Shown: positions 1 to 4,675 of the stretch, piece by piece | How positions within the stretch are numbered: the stretch's first letter is position 1 | Layout of the letters: every line of letters starts with the position of its first letter | DNA from: Dwaynesavagella gallinarum | Lineage (GTDB): Bacteria; Bacillota; Clostridia; Clostridiales; Clostridiaceae | NCBI GenBank assembly: GCA_019120235.1 | Contig: DWVN01000070.1 | Span: forward strand, 1 to 5,866 | Direction: 5' to 3' | Length of the DNA: 5,866 nucleotides | Made by a program: the position numbers and the translations under genes | The notes under the pieces: model-generated | Databases searched by the model: none | What the model was told of the DNA's origin: nothing | Seen by the model: only the letters and a program-made list of their open reading frames with translations

Positions 1-1184
1 CCAAGTCCTGGACCTGGGAACGGTTGACGAAATACAATTTCTTCTGGTAGACCAAGCTCTAAACCTAATTTTCTTACTTCATCTTTAAACAATGTGTTTA
101 GTGGCTCAATTAGTTCAAATTTCATGTTCTCAGGAAGTCCACCAACATTATGATGTGATTTTATTGTTTGAGCTGTATCCGTACCAGATTCAATTATATC
201 TGTATATAAAGTTCCTTGAGCCAAAAACTTTATCTCTCTTAACTTCGACGACTCTTCTTCAAAGCAATATACAAATTCATTTCCAATAATTTTACGTTTT
301 TGTTCAGGATCCGTAATGCCTTTTAATTTATTTAAGAAACGATCTTGAGCATCAATTTTTATAAAATTCATATTGAATTTACCTTTGAATGTATCTACAA
401 CATCTTCTGCTTCACCTTTTCTCAAAAGTCCGTTGTCAATAAACATACAAACTAATTGTTCTCCAATTGCTTTATGAAGAAGTGCTGCTACAACTGATGA
501 GTCAACTCCTCCACTTAATGCACACAAAACATTTTCATTTCCAACTCGCTCACGAATTTTTTTAACTTGATCATCAATAAAATTTTTCATTGACCAATTG
601 GCTTCAGCTTTACAAATATTAAAAATGAAGTTCTTTAATATTTCTCCTCCATAAACTGAGTGTTCAACCTCTGGGTGAAATTGAACTAAATATATATTTT
701 TGTTCTTACACGAAGCCGCAGCTATTGAACAAGATTTACTACTAGCATCAACTTCAAATCCATCAACTAATTTCGTTACATGATAACCATGACTCATCCA
801 AACTATTTGATTTTCTGGCGTACCTTCAAATAATTTAGAACCATTTCTATATGAAATTTCTGTTTTACCGTACTCACGTTGATCTGCTTTCTCAACTTGT
901 CCACCATTCATATGAGTTATAAGTTGCATTCCATAACAAATTCCAAGAATTGGTATCCCAAGATTTAAAATTTCTGGATCTAATGTTAACGCTCCCTCTT
1001 GTGTAACACTATTTGGACTACCACTTAAAATAATTCCTTTAACATTATTCATATTTTTAATTTCTTCAGCCGTCAATTTGTTTGATTTCAATTCACTATA
1101 TACTCCAAATTCACGAATACGACGAGAAATAAGTTGATTATATTGACTACCAAAATCTAAAACAATAATTTCATCGTGATTCAT
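1..1184 (-). CDS. guaA: GMP synthase (glutamine-hydrolysing), 3' end cut by window edge
   Basis: Cytosolic enzyme that converts XMP to GMP using ATP and the amide nitrogen of glutamine, the last step of guanine nucleotide synthesis. The frame is open without interruption from the ATG at 1184 to the window edge (394 codons plus two bases). The family is about 510-525 residues, so roughly 120 C-terminal residues of the dimerisation domain are missing. The glutamine amidotransferase domain comes first (about 1-190), with the nucleophile Cys83 in GICYGMQ and partners His170 and Glu172 in FHPEVEH. The ATP pyrophosphatase domain follows, with the P-loop SGGVDSS at 224-230. Conserved GTLYTDIIES, KSHHNVGGLP and RQPFPGPGLG segments come later. 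An AAAGGA ribosome-binding site lies 6 bases before the ATG. The permease stop is 35 bases upstream with no promoter or terminator between, so the two are probably co-transcribed under the riboswitch. Arginine codons are mostly CGT, unlike guaB. Identification is secure. Confidence 0.97.
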   Translation of the reverse strand, partial: MNHDEIIVLDFGSQYNQLISRRIREFGVYSELKSNKLTAEEIKNMNNVKGIILSGSPNSVTQEGALTLDPEILNLGIPILGICYGMQLITHMNGGQVEKADQREYGKTEISYRNGSKLFEGTPENQIVWMSHGYHVTKLVDGFEVDASSKSCSIAAASCKNKNIYLVQFHPEVEHSVYGGEILKNFIFNICKAEANWSMKNFIDDQVKKIRERVGNENVLCALSGGVDSSVVAALLHKAIGEQLVCMFIDNGLLRKGEAEDVVDTFKGKFNMNFIKIDAQDRFLNKLKGITDPEQKRKIIGNEFVYCFEEESSKLREIKFLAQGTLYTDIIESGTDTAQTIKSHHNVGGLPENMKFELIEPLNTLFKDEVRKLGLELGLPEEIVFRQPFPGPGL

Positions 1185-1219
1185 ATTTTTTCCTTTCTTT
1201 AATAATAAAATTTTTTAAA

Positions 1220-2515
1220 CTAAGACATTATAAAATGAGCTAAAAATATAACTGTTAATACCCACATTGCAGGATGAATCTCTTTTCCTCTCTTTGAAGC
1301 TAACATTGTTATTGGATAAAATAAAAATCCTGCTGCAATTCCTTCTGCGATAGAATAACTCAAAATCATCATAATAATCGTTACAAATGCTGGTATCGCT
1401 ACCTCTATTTTTCCCCATTCAATACTACTTAATGATGATGCCATCAAAATTCCAACTGTTATTAATGCTGGTGCAGTAACCGAAGGCGTAACAACTGACA
1501 ACAATCCAGAACAAAATAACATTAAAGAAAAACATATTGCCGTAAAAACAGAAGTAAGTCCAGTGCGTCCTCCCACTTCAACTCCTGATAAAGATTCAAC
1601 AAAAGAAGTTGTTGAAGAAGTACCCAATATCGAACCAACAACTGTTGCTGTTGAATCTGCTAGTAAAGCTCTATTGGCATCTAATAAATGACCTTTATCA
1701 TTAACAAATCCAGCACGAAATCCTACAGCCATTAATGTACCCGCCGTATCAAAAAAATCCATAAACAAAAATGAAAATATTACTACAATCATATCCTTTG
1801 TAAAAATCGTAGGCAATGCTTCAAATAAAGCTCCAAATGTTGGTTTTAATGAAGGTATTGGAGCAAAAATTTGTGTTGGTATTTCTACAACTCCCAACAA
1901 CATTCCAATAACTGCTGTAGCAAACATTCCAATAAATATTGCTCCTGGAATCTTTCTTACTAATAAAATTAACGTTATGATTAATCCGAGAATTGCTATT
2001 AAAACACTAAAATCTTTAAAATCTCCTAACCCAACTAATGTGGACTCGTTATTCACAATAATGCCAGCATTTTGAAAACCTAAAAATGCAATAAAAAATC
2101 CAATCCCTGTTCCAACTGCATGCTTTAATGATTTTGGAATGCTATTAATTATAACTTCTCTTAATCCTGTTAAAGATAGAATTATAAATAAAATTCCTGA
2201 AATAAAAGTTCCCGCTAAAGCTTGTTGCCAGCTATAACCCATAACTAAAACAACTGTATAAGCGAAAAAGGCATTTAATCCCATTCCTGGTGCAAGTGCT
2301 ACTGGAAAATTTGCATAAAGTCCCATTAATAATGTTCCAATAATTGCTGCTAAAATCGTTGCTGTAAACACTGATCCAGTGTCCATACCAGCTGCACCCA
2401 AAACATTTGGATTAACAAAGATAATATAGGCCATTGAGAAAAATGTTGTCAAACCAGCTAAAAACTCCTTCTTAACAGTCGTCCCTCTCTCCTCTAATTT
2501 GAAAAACTTGTCCAC
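1220..2515 (-). CDS. NCS2-family purine base permease (PbuG/AzgA type, hypoxanthine/guanine)
   Basis: Integral membrane transporter, probably a proton symporter importing hypoxanthine and/or guanine for salvage. The 431-residue length matches the AzgA/PbuG branch (about 430-440). Seen in the sequence: the N-terminal signature FKLEERGTTVKKEFLAGLTT (6-24) with FVNP (33-36), the APGMGLNAFFAY motif (75-86), the MDFFDTAGTL motif (252-261) and the STTS...ESLSGVEVGGRTG block (to about 319). Multiple long hydrophobic helices run to the C terminus. These motifs favour AzgA/PbuG over the UraA/PbuX uracil-xanthine branch. Substrate choice cannot be read from sequence, although a guanine riboswitch upstream supports a guanine or hypoxanthine role. 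The start is GTG at 2515: the homologous N terminus begins there and AGGAG (2531-2527) precedes it by 11 bases. A longer open frame back to TTG 2638 runs through the riboswitch terminator and is not credible. guaA follows after 35 bases. Confidence 0.93.
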   Translation of the reverse strand: MDKFFKLEERGTTVKKEFLAGLTTFFSMAYIIFVNPNVLGAAGMDTGSVFTATILAAIIGTLLMGLYANFPVALAPGMGLNAFFAYTVVLVMGYSWQQALAGTFISGILFIILSLTGLREVIINSIPKSLKHAVGTGIGFFIAFLGFQNAGIIVNNESTLVGLGDFKDFSVLIAILGLIITLILLVRKIPGAIFIGMFATAVIGMLLGVVEIPTQIFAPIPSLKPTFGALFEALPTIFTKDMIVVIFSFLFMDFFDTAGTLMAVGFRAGFVNDKGHLLDANRALLADSTATVVGSILGTSSTTSFVESLSGVEVGGRTGLTSVFTAICFSLMLFCSGLLSVVTPSVTAPALITVGILMASSLSSIEWGKIEVAIPAFVTIIMMILSYSIAEGIAAGFLFYPITMLASKRGKEIHPAMWVLTVIFLAHFIMS

Positions 2516-2526
2516 AATAAACCACA

Positions 2527-2531
2527 CTCCT
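2527..2531 (-). promoter_or_regulatory. Shine-Dalgarno site that fixes the permease GTG start
   Basis: AGGAG on the minus strand, 11 bases upstream of GTG 2515. The spacing is slightly long but the site is the only good one in the leader. It lies downstream of the riboswitch terminator, so the permease can be translated only from transcripts that have read past the terminator. A GTG overlapping the SD (2527-2525) is ruled out as the start. Confidence 0.7.
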
Positions 2532-2583
2532 AATATTTTTTTCTCTCGACAATCGATAAGAACTTCATGTAAACATTTAAATG

Positions 2584-2619
2584 AAAAAAGACTCTCAGTC
2601 CAAAAAATACTGAAAGTCT
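2584..2619 (-). terminator. Intrinsic terminator of the guanine riboswitch (expression platform)
   Basis: An 11-base-pair stem: the 5' arm AGACTTTCAGT (2619-2609) pairs with ACTGAGAGTCT (2599-2589), with a single G-U pair and a 9-base loop. It is followed by a run of six T (2589-2584, the first shared with the stem). It stands about 60 bases downstream of the aptamer and about 70 bases before the permease start. This is the classic arrangement for ligand-induced transcription termination. It may also end transcripts that read through from guaB, which has no terminator of its own that I can see. Confidence 0.92.
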
Positions 2620-2680
2620 CAAAAGTGGCATAATACAACCCATTTTTAAAAACAATTTATATTTAATACAACGATTACCA

Positions 2681-2747
2681 CCCGTAGTCTACTCTTTTAC
2701 GGTGAGTAGGTAGAAACTTTCGGACCATATTTCCGACGATATACGAG
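2681..2747 (-). ncRNA. Purine riboswitch aptamer, guanine class
   Basis: All hallmarks of the purine aptamer are present in order on the minus strand. P1 is CTCGTA (2747-2742) with TACGGG (2686-2681), six pairs. P2 is TCGGA/TCCGA around the loop AATATGG. The invariant J2/3 core GTTTCTACC follows. P3 is CTACTC/GAGTAG closing the loop ACCGTAAAA. J3/1 reads GACTACG: the base that sets specificity (position 74 in the B. subtilis xpt numbering) is C at 2687, which pairs with guanine, hypoxanthine or xanthine; a U would mean adenine. J1/2 reads ATATC rather than the commoner ATAAT, a mild deviation. Bound guanine should stabilise P1 and let the downstream terminator form, switching off the permease-guaA operon. 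Confidence 0.96.
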
Positions 2748-2770
2748 AGATTTTTAAAATCTACAAATTA

Positions 2771-2799
2771 AATATAAATTTATTATCTAGAAAAGTCAA
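2771..2799 (-). promoter_or_regulatory. Sigma-A-type promoter of the riboswitch-permease-guaA operon
   Basis: The -35 box TTGACT (2799-2794) and the -10 box TATATT (2776-2771) are separated by exactly 17 bases. Each differs from consensus at one position. Transcription would start near 2764, about 17 bases before P1 of the aptamer, giving a leader of about 250 bases before the permease GTG. It begins about 28 bases after the guaB stop. Confidence 0.85.
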
Positions 2800-2827
2800 T
2801 TACATTTAAAATTTTTTATTTAATTAT

Positions 2828-3943
2828 TTATTTTGTATAATTAGGTGCATCTTTAATTAAATTTATATCATGTGGGTGGCTCTCTTTTATACCAGAAGAA
2901 GTTTGTATTACAAATCTTGATTCATTATATAAATCTTCAAAATTATGGGCTCCAAGATAACCCATTCCCGATTTAATTCCACCTAATAACTGATAAACTA
3001 TTTCGGATAAACTTCCCTTGTACGGAACTACTCCTTCAATACCTTCTGGAACAAATTTCTTACTTCCACTTTGAAAATATCTATCACTAGATCCACTATT
3101 CATAGCTCCAAGGGAACCCATACCTCTATAAATTTTATAAGTTTTTTCACCAAAAACTACTTTATCTCCTGGCGCTTCATCGCACCCAGCAAAAATTGAT
3201 CCTATCATAATAACAGATGCTCCACCAGCTAAAGCTTTAACAATATCACCTGAATATTTAATTCCTCCATCAGCAATAATTGGAATTTTATATTTTCTTG
3301 CTTTTTCTGCACAATCCATAATTGCTGTGAGTTGTGGAACTCCAACCCCTGCAACTATTCTTGTTGTACAAATAGACCCTGGACCAATTCCAACTTTAAC
3401 ACAATCTGCTCCAACATCTATTAAATCTTTAACAGCCTCTGAGGTTGCAACATTTCCTGCTATAATTTGAATATTGGGATACCTTTGTTTTATTTTTTCA
3501 ACTCCAACAAGCACACCTTTTGAATGCCCATGTGCCGTATCTAAAACTATAACATCAATTTTTTCATTAACTAAAGCATCAACTCTATCCATCATATCAT
3601 CTGTAACACCAATAGACGCTCCACACAAAAGGCTTCCATCTTTATCTAAAGAATAATTCAAATCATTTTCTACATTTGTTTCTTTTACAATTCTTACTTC
3701 TTCACATTGTCTTTCAATAGACATATTTTTATGTATAATTCCTAATCCGCCTTCTTTGGCTATGGCAATAGCCATTTTACTTTCTGTTACTGTATCCATA
3801 CTAGCACTAATTAAAGGTATATTAAGAACTATGCTTTGAGTAAGATTTGTCTTTAAACTAACTTGATTCGGTAAAATTTCAGATTTATTTGGAACTAACA
3901 AAACATCATCAAACGTATAAGCATTTTTTATAATTTTTGCCAT
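2828..3943 (-). CDS. guaB: IMP dehydrogenase lacking the CBS (Bateman) domain
   Basis: Cytosolic enzyme that oxidises IMP to XMP with NAD+, the committed step to guanine nucleotides. It has 371 residues against about 485-490 in typical bacterial GuaB. The TIM barrel is complete: TFDDVLLVP (10-18), SASMDTVTES (46-55), GGLGIIHKNMS (65-75), the catalytic loop GIGPGSICTTR (185-195, Cys192), IADGGIKYSGD (223-233), YRGMGS (272-277), and the flap with the Arg288-Tyr289 catalytic dyad in SSDRYFQ, then PEGIEGVVPYKG. The dyad and the IVAGVGVPQ segment distinguish it from GMP reductase. Between MSIERQ and CGASIGVT, where about 120 residues of paired CBS modules normally sit, only about 20 residues (85-105) remain. 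The start is ATG 3943, with GGAGG 6 bases before it. A longer frame to TTG 4000 would begin inside the -35 box of its own promoter. Arginine codons are all AGA/AGG. It is transcribed ahead of, and separately from, the riboswitch operon. Confidence 0.96.
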   Translation of the reverse strand: MAKIIKNAYTFDDVLLVPNKSEILPNQVSLKTNLTQSIVLNIPLISASMDTVTESKMAIAIAKEGGLGIIHKNMSIERQCEEVRIVKETNVENDLNYSLDKDGSLLCGASIGVTDDMMDRVDALVNEKIDVIVLDTAHGHSKGVLVGVEKIKQRYPNIQIIAGNVATSEAVKDLIDVGADCVKVGIGPGSICTTRIVAGVGVPQLTAIMDCAEKARKYKIPIIADGGIKYSGDIVKALAGGASVIMIGSIFAGCDEAPGDKVVFGEKTYKIYRGMGSLGAMNSGSSDRYFQSGSKKFVPEGIEGVVPYKGSLSEIVYQLLGGIKSGMGYLGAHNFEDLYNESRFVIQTSSGIKESHPHDINLIKDAPNYTK

Positions 3944-3971
3944 ATTAAACCTCCACATAAAAATTAAATGA

Positions 3972-4000
3972 ATTATACTACATAAATTGTTATATTGCAA
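3972..4000 (-). promoter_or_regulatory. Sigma-A-type promoter of guaB
   Basis: The -35 box TTGCAA (4000-3995), a 17-base spacer and a perfect -10 box TATAAT (3977-3972). Transcription would start near 3965, leaving a leader of about 22 bases that holds only the GGAGG ribosome-binding site (3954-3950). It follows the RNase H stop by six bases. The short leader leaves no room for a riboswitch on guaB itself. Confidence 0.85.
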
Positions 4001-4006
4001 AAATTT

Positions 4007-4597
4007 TTATATATTTAATGCTTGTTTTGCTAATTTATCTGCAAGATCGTTATACTTATTTCCTGAATGAGCTTTTACTTTTTTAAAAGTTATATTTATT
4101 TTATCTTTAATGGAATCATAAAACTTTTTATAATTTTGAGTTCCTACTTTATTTGCTTTCCAATCTCCGTTACACCACTTTTCAATTCCCTCATAATCAA
4201 AATGAATCAGAATACTTTTAAATCCAAACTCTAAACAATATTCCATTGCTTTCATCGCACCCATAATCTCTCCAGCAACATTTCTCATTTCTGATAATTC
4301 CTTATCATCAAATTTTTCAGAAAAAAGTTTCTCATACTTTCCCAATAAAATTACCATTCCATACGAAAATTCTTTTGTTTCAATATTATAACTTCCATCA
4401 ACATATGCAACTATATCAAATTCTGAATTCTCTTTAACATTATTATCAGATTGAAAAAATTTTTTTGCGTCATCAATATTTTTAAAACTTTTATATACAG
4501 CTCCTGAGTAACCTTCTACTTGTTTTTTACATTCATCCCAACTTTCATAAATACCACAATTATATCCCTTCTTCACAACATAAAATTTTTTTGCCAC
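4007..4597 (-). CDS. Ribonuclease HI with N-terminal viroplasmin-type hybrid-binding domain
   Basis: Cytosolic endonuclease that cuts the RNA strand of RNA-DNA hybrids, removing R-loops and primer RNA. It has 196 residues. Residues 1-48 form the caulimovirus-viroplasmin / RNase H hybrid-binding domain (KFYVVKKGYNCGIYESW, GYSGAVYKSF, DDAKKFF), similar to the N terminus of Bacillus halodurans RNase H1. A short linker follows, then the RNase HI fold with all four metal-binding acids: Asp67 in YVDGS, Glu110 in AGEIMGA, Asp134 in HFDYEG and Asp187 in NDLADKLAK. His177 in KAHSGN matches the mobile-loop histidine. It should therefore be active. The start is GTG 4597, with AAGGAG seven bases upstream. 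No promoter of its own is evident, so it may depend on read-through of the terminator after the S1 gene. It is often annotated as a viroplasmin family protein; rnhA would be a reasonable name. Confidence 0.93.
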   Translation of the reverse strand: MAKKFYVVKKGYNCGIYESWDECKKQVEGYSGAVYKSFKNIDDAKKFFQSDNNVKENSEFDIVAYVDGSYNIETKEFSYGMVILLGKYEKLFSEKFDDKELSEMRNVAGEIMGAMKAMEYCLEFGFKSILIHFDYEGIEKWCNGDWKANKVGTQNYKKFYDSIKDKINITFKKVKAHSGNKYNDLADKLAKQALNI

Positions 4598-4623
4598 AAT
4601 TTTTCTCCTTTACATTTTTTTAT

Positions 4624-4661
4624 AAACAAAAAGCTTAAGAACAAAAATGCCCTTAAGCTTT
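4624..4661 (-). terminator. Intrinsic terminator after the ispH-rpsA gene
   Basis: A 10-base-pair perfect stem, AAAGCTTAAG (4661-4652) with CTTAAGCTTT (4639-4630), a 12-base loop and a T-rich tail TTTTTGTTT (4632-4624) that overlaps the stem end. It begins 14 bases after the S1 stop codon. The stem is AT-rich and the T run is broken by a G, so it may terminate only partly. That would let transcription reach the RNase H gene, which shows no promoter of its own. Confidence 0.8.
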
Positions 4662-4675
4662 CAAATTTTAAATTT

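Larger units (their letters stand above)
2516..2827 (-). other. Gene-free stretch between guaB and the permease: regulated leader
   Basis: These 312 bases contain no credible coding sequence on either strand. In transcription order they hold an AT-rich spacer after guaB without a recognisable terminator, the operon promoter, the guanine riboswitch aptamer, a linker (2680-2620), the intrinsic terminator, and a short tail with the permease Shine-Dalgarno site. The segment 2583-2532 between terminator and SD shows only a weak TCGA/TCGA hairpin that I do not consider functional. Confidence 0.85.

Noticed and set aside
92..289. Plus-strand open frame of 65 codons
   Set aside because: It lies entirely inside guaA on the opposite strand, has no domain resemblance and is explained by the well-supported minus-strand gene.
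1215..1418. Minus-strand open frame of 67 codons
   Set aside because: It is an alternative frame of the permease C terminus, whose own frame has clear family motifs.
2516..2638. N-terminal extension of the permease to a TTG at 2638
   Set aside because: It runs through the riboswitch terminator hairpin, has no Shine-Dalgarno and is not homologous to the family N terminus. GTG 2515 fits both.
3474..3656. Plus-strand open frame of 60 codons inside guaB
   Set aside because: It is antisense to a conserved part of the GuaB barrel and has no recognisable features.
2828..3943. GMP reductase (guaC) as an explanation for the short length
   Set aside because: The GSSDRYFQ dyad, the IVAGVGVPQ segment and the EGIEGVVPYKG flap are IMP dehydrogenase features. 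Length loss maps to the CBS region.
3944..4000. N-terminal extension of GuaB to a TTG at 4000
   Set aside because: The TTG is the start of the guaB -35 box and would not be transcribed from that promoter. ATG 3943 has a strong GGAGG and the family N terminus.
4619..4644. Possible promoter for RNase H (TTGTTC and TATAAA)
   Set aside because: The spacing is only 14 bases, the -35 match is weak and the boxes overlap the terminator hairpin.
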